Source: Coprobacillus sp. CAG:698 (GTDB lineage: Bacteria; Bacillota_I; Bacilli_A; ML615J-28; CAG-698). Taken from it: a stretch of 43,876 nucleotides of DNA. The stretch is from NCBI GenBank assembly GCA_000431235.1, contig HF988717.1, forward strand, positions 1 through 43,876, in the 5' to 3' direction. The translations under genes and the position numbers were made by a program. Positions 33,649 through 40,107 of this stretch are shown here, piece by piece. Every line of letters begins with the position of its first letter. The stretch's first letter is position 1. The notes beneath the pieces were generated by a model. It saw only the letters and a program-made list of their open reading frames with translations. It was not told the DNA's origin and did not search any database.

Positions 33649-34488
33649 ATGTATAGTAAACCATTAATTGGTGATTTTGTTACCTTATACGGAATATGTA
33701 TCGCTATAGGCATATTAGTATGTATCGTTGTTTTAAGGTGGCTAGGTAAGAAAACAAATGTTGACAAAAAATTTCTAGATTTTGTAGAGACAACTGCTTA
33801 TGTTGCTATTTTGTTAGGATTCTTCTTTGCAAAATTATTCCAAGCAGTATATGACTTTATAGATAGTGGAAAATTTGACTTTATGAATGCTGGAATCACT
33901 TTTATTGGAGGATTAATCGGCGGAGCTGGAACATTTATTGTTATCTATATGATATTTAGAAAAAAACTTACAGGTAGAATCGTTGATGTATTACCTATAG
34001 TTCCATGTTGTATAACTGTAGCACATGCGTTTGGTAGAATTGGATGTTTCTTTGCTGGATGTTGCGGAGGAAGAAAAGCAGTCGAAGGCGATTTCTTCTA
34101 TTTCCTTGCTATGAAGTTTCCAGAGGAAGGCTTAGTTTATCCAACACAACTTTTTGAAGCATTCTTCTTATTTGTATTATTTGGAGTGTTACTATTACTT
34201 GTTTTAAAGAAAAACTTTAAATATGGTTTTTCAATATATTTAGGTGCTTATGGTATTTGGAGATTTTTCCTTGAGTTTTTAAGAGATGATTATCGTGGAG
34301 AATTTATCCCCGGATTAACACCATCACAATTTTGGTCAATTATTATGGTTTTAGGTGCTGTTCCTGTTTACTTCTTAATTAAATATTTACTTAAAATAAG
34401 AAATAAAAGCAAAGAAGAAATAGTTAGTGTGGAAAAACCTAAAGAAGAAGTAGATACAAACGAAGAAACCCATGATGAGAACATATAA
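33649..34488 (+). CDS. lgt: Prolipoprotein diacylglyceryl transferase
   Basis: Lgt transfers diacylglycerol to the lipobox cysteine of prolipoproteins at the membrane. There are about seven hydrophobic segments; the family block is HAFGRIGCFFAGCCGG, the variant common in anaerobic Firmicutes, followed by YPTQLFEA and GIWRFFLEFLRDDYRGE. A charged C-terminal tail of about 30 residues (Glu/Lys-rich) is extra. The ATG directly follows the pncB stop, with AAAGGAGG inside the end of pncB, so the two are cotranscribed. Two likely clients, lipoproteins at 34846 and 40108, lie nearby. Confidence 0.93.
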   Translation: MYSKPLIGDFVTLYGICIAIGILVCIVVLRWLGKKTNVDKKFLDFVETTAYVAILLGFFFAKLFQAVYDFIDSGKFDFMNAGITFIGGLIGGAGTFIVIYMIFRKKLTGRIVDVLPIVPCCITVAHAFGRIGCFFAGCCGGRKAVEGDFFYFLAMKFPEEGLVYPTQLFEAFFLFVLFGVLLLLVLKKNFKYGFSIYLGAYGIWRFFLEFLRDDYRGEFIPGLTPSQFWSIIMVLGAVPVYFLIKYLLKIRNKSKEEIVSVEKPKEEVDTNEETHDENI

Positions 34489-34489
34489 G

Positions 34490-34509
34490 ATGCGGGAAAC
34501 CGCATTTTT
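34490..34509 (+). terminator. Rho-independent terminator of pncB-lgt
   Basis: ATGCGG (34490-34495) pairs with CCGCAT (34500-34505) around a GAAA tetraloop, followed by TTTTT. Confidence 0.85.
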
Positions 34510-34729
34510 AAACATTTAATTAAATATTTCTTACCTTATATAAAAATATATGGTAAAATATGGTTGTAATAATTAATAATACACTATAAAAAACACCTTA
34601 AACACGTAATAATATCCGCAGCAATATACGTAGCACAATCTATACTCTTTTTAGGTAAAGGGTTTTTTCGCGTATTTGTTAATTATTTAGTTTATGAAAT
34701 AATAAAATATTATACGAGGAGGAATCAAA
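34510..34729. other. Intergenic stretch with one dyad, no gene seen
   Basis: There is no open frame with a ribosome site. An 11-bp imperfect inverted repeat, TTACCTTATAT (34531-34541) and ATATATGGTAA (34546-34556), flanks AAAA. Otherwise the stretch is AT-rich, with a C/G-richer patch at 34615-34675 that I cannot explain. Confidence 0.5.
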
Positions 34730-34777
34730 ATGAAGATTTATTTGTTTTTGAAAAGAATCATCAAAGAGTCTTTATGA
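34730..34777 (+). CDS. Putative 15-residue mini-ORF with perfect SD
   Basis: GAGGAGGAAT (34716-34725) is one of the strongest ribosome sites in the window and precedes ATG 34730 at ideal spacing. The frame encodes MKIYLFLKRIIKESL and stops at TGA 34775. The peptide is basic and amphipathic/hydrophobic. It may be a leader peptide for the downstream lipoprotein gene, a small membrane peptide, or the remnant of a lost gene. Nothing is known of its function. Confidence 0.35.
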   Translation: MKIYLFLKRIIKESL

Positions 34778-34800
34778 TTAGTATATAATTTATACTAATC
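34776..34800. promoter_or_regulatory. Perfect 10-bp dyad upstream of the lipoprotein gene
   Basis: GATTAGTATA (34776-34785) and TATACTAATC (34791-34800) flank TAATT. A TATAAT (34784-34789) is embedded in it. No T-run follows, so an operator or mRNA hairpin is likelier than a terminator. Confidence 0.5.
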
Positions 34801-34845
34801 AAATAAGCAAAAAGTAATGTAAATATAAAGAAAGGAAAGAAAAGT

Positions 34846-35469
34846 ATGAAAAAAATAAGTTTAATAATTATAGTTTTATTATTAATTACAAGTTTAATGG
34901 GATGTAAAAAAGCAAGTAATTATACAGATGAAGAACATATAAAAAATGTATCTAAAATAATAGAAGAAAACTATTTAAAGGAAGGAGTAACTTATAAATT
35001 AAGGCCTCTTTACAATGAAGAAGATAAACTAGCTTATTTTGTTGTTGATTTTTTTAGCGAAGAGTTTAATACATTCTTTTATATAGAAATACAAGAAAAG
35101 GATATGTCATTATTATTCAGTAACTCTCTTTATACAAAAGATATTAATTCAGTATCGAGACGAGGAAGACTTGAAAAAAGAGTATGGACAAGGGGAATGT
35201 ATGTAAGGATAGACAAAGAAAAAGTTGCTAAATATGAAACAGATAAGGATGGAAACAAGGTATTACGTTACAGTAGCCCGTTTGAGGAAGCAAATGTTGC
35301 CGATGATGTAAAATGCTATCTTGCACGCAAACCTAGACATTCTGGTGAATTTGTTCCAGCAATAAAAGAAAAAAGAAAATATATAAATTTAATAACAATG
35401 AAAGATAATAAAGAATATGATGGAGTGGATTCTATTTCATTTACTGCCATAGCGATGTTTAATTTATAA
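34846..35469 (+). CDS. Putative lipoprotein of unknown function
   Basis: The N-terminus MKKISLIIIVLLLITSLMGC is a lipoprotein signal peptide with lipobox SLMGC, so the mature protein should be anchored to the outer face of the membrane by its Cys at residue 20. The mature part of about 185 residues is basic and rich in charged residues, with segments YFVVDFFSEEFNTFFYIEI and RVWTRGMYVRIDKEKVAKY, and it ends with DSISFTAIAMFNL. No family is recognised. SD AAAGGAAAG precedes the ATG. A similar-looking C-terminal end occurs in a decayed fragment immediately downstream (35514-35627). Confidence 0.85.
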   Translation: MKKISLIIIVLLLITSLMGCKKASNYTDEEHIKNVSKIIEENYLKEGVTYKLRPLYNEEDKLAYFVVDFFSEEFNTFFYIEIQEKDMSLLFSNSLYTKDINSVSRRGRLEKRVWTRGMYVRIDKEKVAKYETDKDGNKVLRYSSPFEEANVADDVKCYLARKPRHSGEFVPAIKEKRKYINLITMKDNKEYDGVDSISFTAIAMFNL

Positions 35470-35513
35470 ATACTAAACAAAATATAAAGAATATATATTT
35501 AAATTTATAAGGA

Positions 35514-35627
35514 GTGAGAAAATGATGAAAGTGATAATCGCTTTGGAACGTGTACTACAGTTGCAATGTTAAGTACAACAACTTAACTAGTAGAGTTGTT
35601 CCTGTAATATGCGTACCTGTAAAATAA
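35514..35627 (+). pseudogene. Possible remnant of a decayed protein-coding sequence
   Basis: One frame reads ENDESDNRFGTCTTVAMLSTT and hits a stop at 35585; a shifted frame then continues as LTSRVVPVICVPVK to a TAA at 35625, just before a terminator. Joined, this looks like a C-terminal end. Its FGTCTTVAMLS resembles the SISFTAIAMFN near the end of the lipoprotein at 34846, suggesting a decayed duplicate. An ATG with a good SD at 35522 opens only 16 codons in a third frame. Evidence is thin. Confidence 0.35.
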
Positions 35628-35650
35628 AAGGAGTGATTAGCTCCTTTTTG
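35626..35650 (+). terminator. Rho-independent terminator
   Basis: AAAAGGAG (35626-35633) pairs with CTCCTTTT (35641-35648) around a 7-base loop, with one further T. Confidence 0.8.
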
Positions 35651-36018
35651 GTTTAAAATCTAATAAGTTTCCTTAAACAAATGAACATTAAAATAATGGT
35701 TTTAATATAATGAACTTTTAAAATTATATTATTCTAAGGTTATTTATAATATAAGTTAAAGTTACCTAAAATCGGATATGATAATATTTGATAAACAAGT
35801 CTGTGCGAATAGGATTATTGTAACGGAAAAGAAGTGCATGATTAATTCCTCAAGATAAGAATGTGCTTTTTTACCGATTCTTTACTATGAATGATTAAAG
35901 ATGATTATAACAAATAAATATTATACAAAATATGCTAATATTTTTAAATTCTATAATTAAATAATATTGTATCTTGATATTTTTGAAAAAATTATTTATA
36001 ATTGTATTGGGTGATATA
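35651..36018. other. Intergenic region without recognised gene
   Basis: No open frame with an SD is seen until the HU-like gene. The central part (35769-35879) is less AT-rich and bracketed by complementary AATCGG and CCGATT about 100 bases apart, which might close an RNA structure. No known riboswitch or small RNA class is recognised. Confidence 0.4.
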
Positions 36019-36297
36019 ATGATAAAAAGTGAATATGCAAAAATAATTAGTGAAAAAACAAACGTTCCTAAATATATTGTTCAAAATGTAATAGATGAGT
36101 TTATAGAATTATTAAGTGATGAAATTGCATCTAATGAGAAAACAAATATTTCTAGTTTTGGTACATTTCAAAAATCATTTATAAAAGCTAAAAACCAATT
36201 TTCTCCAATAGATGGAAGTAAATCAAATAATGAATATTTTCGCATTTCTTTTAAATGCTCAAAAGAATTAACAAAAAAACTTCATGAAAAGAAATAA
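36019..36297 (+). CDS. HU/IHF-family DNA-binding protein (divergent)
   Basis: The 92-residue protein begins IKSEYAKIISEKTNVPKYIV, the helical dimerisation half of HU, and has ISSFGTFQKSF, the counterpart of the HU GFGTF strand. It continues into NQFSPIDGSKSNNEYFRISF, the DNA-binding arm, and ends KELTKKLHEKK. The arm motif NPxTG is altered to SPIDG and the sequence is more divergent than a housekeeping HU, so it is probably an accessory paralogue. GGGTGAT precedes the ATG at 36019; the frame is open from 35974 but that part encodes a hydrophobic stretch without a ribosome site. Confidence 0.82.
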   Translation: MIKSEYAKIISEKTNVPKYIVQNVIDEFIELLSDEIASNEKTNISSFGTFQKSFIKAKNQFSPIDGSKSNNEYFRISFKCSKELTKKLHEKK

Positions 36298-36330
36298 CAT
36301 AATAATTTAATGAACATAATATAATTTACT

Positions 36331-36789
36331 ATGGGTAACTTAAAAAATGTTTATTTATTATTAATTTTACTTTTTAGTTTGGGAATCTTTATTTTTGTTG
36401 TTTATTATGATAAAGAACCTAACTATAATGTTTTTTATATTGATAAGTTAGCAGATTCAGAGGAAATAGATCTTTACCTCTTAGATGAAGAAAAGGAGAT
36501 TAAAGCTGTTAAGGTATCAATTGCCAATAAGAATGATTATCGCGAAATATTTAGCTTATATAATGAAAAAATGAATAGTGTTGAAACTCATCTTACTAGT
36601 CCTTTAGTTTTCTGTACAGAAGTTAAAGAAATTAATCTACAAGGTGATGAATTAACAATATCAATTGATAAGTTATCAGAAGAAGTTGATAATGATAAGC
36701 TAATGCTATGTCTACTTAAAACATATAAAGAGATAGGAATAAAGAGTATTGTTCTTAATTCGGGGAAAGGGAGTTTAAGAATAAAATAA
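36331..36789 (+). CDS. Membrane-anchored protein, possibly GerMN-like
   Basis: A 152-residue protein with an N-terminal membrane segment (residues 7-24, VYLLLILLFSLGIFIFVV) and an extracytoplasmic domain of about 125 residues. The arrangement VKEINLQGDELTISIDKLS followed by a helix (DKLMLCLLKTYKEIG) and a final strand resembles a GerMN domain, found in GerM/LpqB-like surface and sporulation proteins. I hold this only as a possibility. No Shine-Dalgarno is visible; a TATAAT at 36320-36325 would place the transcript start near the ATG itself, suggesting a leaderless message, unlike all neighbours. Confidence 0.65.
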   Translation: MGNLKNVYLLLILLFSLGIFIFVVYYDKEPNYNVFYIDKLADSEEIDLYLLDEEKEIKAVKVSIANKNDYREIFSLYNEKMNSVETHLTSPLVFCTEVKEINLQGDELTISIDKLSEEVDNDKLMLCLLKTYKEIGIKSIVLNSGKGSLRIK

Positions 36790-36828
36790 AGGATGTGACT
36801 TTTGCCACATCATTTTATTTTTTTATTA
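36784..36828. terminator. Bidirectional terminator between the GerMN-like gene and arcC
   Basis: GATGTG (36792-36797) pairs with CACATC (36806-36811). Outside a G/A mismatch, A-rich and T-rich flanks extend the stem and supply U-tails on both strands. Confidence 0.7.
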
Positions 36829-37732
36829 TTGTACCTTTTAAGCCAAGTAGAGATTCATAGGCATTTTCAATTGAAGTTATTATTGCTATTCTATGATCTG
36901 CACCTTGAACAAATTTGATTGCTGCTTCGACTTTTGGTTTCATGCTTCCTTCTGAAAATTCATTTTGGTTATTGTAGTTAATTAATTCACTTACGGATAC
37001 TTCTTTAAGTTCAGTTTGATTTTCTTTGTTGAAGTGTAAACAAACATTACTAACTGCAGTAAGAATTAAAAGAATATCGGCATCAATTAGTTCGCCAAGT
37101 TTGCTTGAAGCAAAATCTTTATCTATGACAGAAGGGATGCCTAAGTAACTATTATTCTTTTTAATGACAGGAATACCTCCACCACCAGTACAAATAACAA
37201 TTGCATAATCCATTAGATATTTGATAGAATTAGCTTCAAGAATATCAATAGGCTTAGGACTAGGAACAACACGACGATAACCTCTTCCAGCATCTTCTTT
37301 AGTTGGAAATGGTTTTGTAATTGCTTCTTCGTATGTATAAAATGAACCTATAGGTTTTGTTGGATTCTCAAAGGCGGGATCATTTTCAGACACAACAACA
37401 CGTGTAATCAAAGGAACGACATTTTTTTGAATACCTTCATTTGTGAGAGCATCATATAAAGCATTTTGTAAATGATATCCAATGTATCCCTGACTCATAG
37501 CGCCACACTCAGGAAAAGGCATTTCTGATATTTTTTTATTGATTTTATTACCTTCTTCAAAAGCTAAATTTATTAAACCAACTTGAGGACCATTTCCATG
37601 AGTTAAAACAACTTTGTATCCTGCTTTAATTATAGGAATAAGAGATTTTGCAGTAGCATGGGCTCTTTCGATTTGTTCAGTTGGAGTATTACCTAAAGCA
37701 TTTCCTCCTAAAGCAATTACTACTCTACTCAT
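36815..37732 (-). CDS. arcC: Carbamate kinase
   Basis: ArcC transfers phosphate from carbamoyl phosphate to ADP, giving ATP, CO2 and ammonia: the energy-yielding step of the arginine deiminase pathway. The N-terminal VIALGGNALGNTPTEQIERAH, THGNGPQVGLINLAFEEG, the Cys/Gly-rich CTGGGGIPVI, and DKDFASSKLGELIDADILLILT are all typical. The length of 305 residues is normal. Its start overlaps arcB by 8 bases; it is the last gene of the arcABC operon. Confidence 0.95.
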   Translation of the reverse strand: MSRVVIALGGNALGNTPTEQIERAHATAKSLIPIIKAGYKVVLTHGNGPQVGLINLAFEEGNKINKKISEMPFPECGAMSQGYIGYHLQNALYDALTNEGIQKNVVPLITRVVVSENDPAFENPTKPIGSFYTYEEAITKPFPTKEDAGRGYRRVVPSPKPIDILEANSIKYLMDYAIVICTGGGGIPVIKKNNSYLGIPSVIDKDFASSKLGELIDADILLILTAVSNVCLHFNKENQTELKEVSVSELINYNNQNEFSEGSMKPKVEAAIKFVQGADHRIAIITSIENAYESLLGLKGTIIKK

Positions 37733-38720
37733 CTTTCACCATTGTTGCGTATATAACGGCTTTAATTGTGTGAAGTCTATTTTCAGCCTCATCAAAAACG
37801 ACAGATTGCTCGCTTTCAAAAACGTCTTCGGTTACTTCTAATCCATTTAACCCGTATTTTTCATAGATTTCCATTCCGATTTTTGTTTCAAGATTATGGA
37901 AGGAAGGTAAGCAGTGAAGAAAGATGGCATCATCTTTAGCAAGGGCCATAACGTTTTTATTAACTTGATAAGGTAAAAGCATTTCAATACGTTCTTTCCA
38001 AACGCTATCTGGTTCACCCATAGATACCCATACATCAGTTACAACAACATCTACATCTTTTACACCTTCCTCAATTGATTCAGTAAGAGTAATTTTCCCA
38101 GATGTTTCTTTACATACTTCTAAACACTTTTCTACAAGTTCTTTAGATGGCATTAGACTTTTTGGGCCAACAGCACGGAAATCTAAACCAAGTTTAGCAC
38201 TCATAATCATTAAAGAATTACCCATATTATAACGAGCATCACCAAGGTAAGCCATTTTAATACCCTTTAATTTTCCTTTATGTTCAAGAATAGTTAAGGC
38301 ATCAGCAAGCACTTGGGTTGGGTGATACCTATCAGTTAATCCATTCCAAACAGGTACATTAGCATAGGCTGCTAATTCTTCTACAGTTTCATGTTTGAAT
38401 CCTCGAAATTCAATTCCATCAAACATTCTTCCTAAAACTCTAGCAGTATCTTTGATACTCTCTTTTTTACCCATTTGTGATCCAGTAGGACCTAAGTATG
38501 TAACATGCATACCAAGGTCATATGCGGCAACTTCAAAAGAGCAACGAGTACGAGTACTATCTTTTTCAAAGAGCAAGGCGATGTTTTTGTTTTTAAGAAC
38601 ATGGGTTTCTTTACCTTCTTTTTTCATTTTCTTAAGTTCTGAAGAAAGGTTTAAAAGATACATAACTTCTTCAGGACTATAATCAAGTAATGTAAGCAGA
38701 TTGCGATTGTATAAATTCAT
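37725..38720 (-). CDS. arcB: Ornithine carbamoyltransferase (catabolic context)
   Basis: This enzyme splits citrulline with phosphate into ornithine and carbamoyl phosphate. The carbamoyl phosphate motif STRTRCSF, the YLGPTGSQMGKKESIKDTAR loop, DALTILEHKGKLKG preceded by HPTQVLA, and HCLPSFHN (usually HCLP-A/SFH-D) are present. The 331 residues are normal. As a sequence it could be anabolic argF, but its position between arcA and arcC makes the catabolic role clear. SD GGAGG precedes the ATG, 14 bases after the arcA stop. Confidence 0.95.
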   Translation of the reverse strand: MNLYNRNLLTLLDYSPEEVMYLLNLSSELKKMKKEGKETHVLKNKNIALLFEKDSTRTRCSFEVAAYDLGMHVTYLGPTGSQMGKKESIKDTARVLGRMFDGIEFRGFKHETVEELAAYANVPVWNGLTDRYHPTQVLADALTILEHKGKLKGIKMAYLGDARYNMGNSLMIMSAKLGLDFRAVGPKSLMPSKELVEKCLEVCKETSGKITLTESIEEGVKDVDVVVTDVWVSMGEPDSVWKERIEMLLPYQVNKNVMALAKDDAIFLHCLPSFHNLETKIGMEIYEKYGLNGLEVTEDVFESEQSVVFDEAENRLHTIKAVIYATMVKDE

Positions 38721-38734
38721 AATTATCCTCCATG

Positions 38735-39946
38735 TTATTTTCTATATAATGGCATACACATACATCTAGGACCGCCACGTCCTCGTGACAATTCACTAGA
38801 AGGGATTGGGATTACATCTACGTTATTTTCTTTAAGAATTGTATTAGTAATATGATTACGATTGTAAACAATTACTTTTCCAGGAGCAATAGCTAGTGTA
38901 TTAGCACCATCACTCCATTGCTCACGATCAGAAGAAATAGAATCTTCTCCACCGCATTTGATTAAAACTACATCATTTCCTAAATAATTAGAAAGAATAT
39001 TAGAAATGGTATCGTTAATTTCTCTAACAATAAGCTTATTTTCTTCTGTTTTATTTTTAGTTAGGTCAAAAACTTTAAAATTATTAGTACAATGTGAATG
39101 AACAGTAAATTTATTATAATCAACTTGTGTAAAGACAGTATCAAGATGCATAAATGATCTACGTTTAGGCAAATCAAAAGCCAAGACAATTTCAAATGCT
39201 GATCTTTCAAAAATATTCTTTGCAAGCTTTTCAATTGATGAAGGATGTGTCCTTTCACTAATGCCAACACAAATAATTTTACTATTTAAAACTATTATAT
39301 CTCCACCTTCAATACTTGTTTTATAATCGCGATTATAAAATAAATTATTAGTTTTATAAATTGGATGATATTTGAAAATATATTTACCATAGATTGTTTC
39401 GCGAGATCTTGTTGTAGTTTTCATTTTGTTTAAAGATACACCATTGCCTATGATTGCAAATGGATCTCTTGTAAAATAAAGATTTGGCATTGGATCAGTT
39501 ACAAAAGGATAATCAGAAATATAATCACTTAATGTACGTTTTGAAAAGTTAGGTATTTCATCTTTTCTAATACCAGACATAGTCTTTTTAACCATTTCCT
39601 TTGTATTTGTAAATGATTTTAAATATTCTTCTGTGTAAAATGATAATGTTTCGCTAGCAATATTTGCTTCTTGAATGAATTCTTTAATAAATTCATTTTT
39701 TACTCTTGGATTTGTGTCTAAGCTTTCAGTAACTAAATCAGTTAAATAGACAACTTCAACACCATTTTCTCGTAAGACCTTAGCAAAACTTCGATGTTCC
39801 TCAATAGCTAGTGGCAGCCAGGGAATATCATCAAATAAAAGATCAGATAAGATAGTTGGAGTTAAATTTTCAAGCTCTTCCCCAGGTTCATGCAGAAGAA
39901 CAGTTTTTAATGGTCCAATTTCTGAAAAGACATTTAATTTATTCAT
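38735..39946 (-). CDS. arcA: Arginine deiminase
   Basis: ArcA hydrolyses arginine to citrulline and ammonia, the first step of the pathway. The N-terminal FSEIGPLKTVLLHEPGEEL, the PNLYFTRDPFAIIG block with active-site Asp, SIEGGDIIVL, MHLDTVFTQVD with the catalytic His, and GRGGPRCMCMPLYRK with the catalytic Cys are all present. The 403-residue length is normal. SD TAGGAGGTAC precedes the ATG. It leads an arcA-arcB-arcC operon; no arcD antiporter or ArgR regulator is in the window. The ammonia released raises pH and the operon yields one ATP per arginine. Confidence 0.97.
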   Translation of the reverse strand: MNKLNVFSEIGPLKTVLLHEPGEELENLTPTILSDLLFDDIPWLPLAIEEHRSFAKVLRENGVEVVYLTDLVTESLDTNPRVKNEFIKEFIQEANIASETLSFYTEEYLKSFTNTKEMVKKTMSGIRKDEIPNFSKRTLSDYISDYPFVTDPMPNLYFTRDPFAIIGNGVSLNKMKTTTRSRETIYGKYIFKYHPIYKTNNLFYNRDYKTSIEGGDIIVLNSKIICVGISERTHPSSIEKLAKNIFERSAFEIVLAFDLPKRRSFMHLDTVFTQVDYNKFTVHSHCTNNFKVFDLTKNKTEENKLIVREINDTISNILSNYLGNDVVLIKCGGEDSISSDREQWSDGANTLAIAPGKVIVYNRNHITNTILKENNVDVIPIPSSELSRGRGGPRCMCMPLYRK

Positions 39947-39974
39947 TAAGTACCTCCTAGAAGTTTGTATAATT

Positions 39975-40004
39975 ATTATATCACAATTGAAGAATACTAA
40001 TCAA
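39975..40004 (-). promoter_or_regulatory. Promoter of the arc operon
   Basis: Minus-strand TTGATT (39999-40004), 18 bases, TATAAT (39975-39980) with an extended TGA before the -10. A weak TTGA...TCAA dyad covers the -35 region; I would not call it an ARG box. Confidence 0.7.
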
Positions 40005-40107
40005 TAAATTATTAAAAAATGGAATTTGTTATTTCAAAAAATATCTTTTAAAAAAGAGAATAATATGATAAAATAAACGTATATAAAATTATAACGAGGT
40101 GAAGCTA

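Noticed and set aside
39947..40107. Possible ARG box in the arc promoter region
   Set aside because: The TTGA...TCAA dyad is weak and departs from the ArgR consensus; not enough to call a site.
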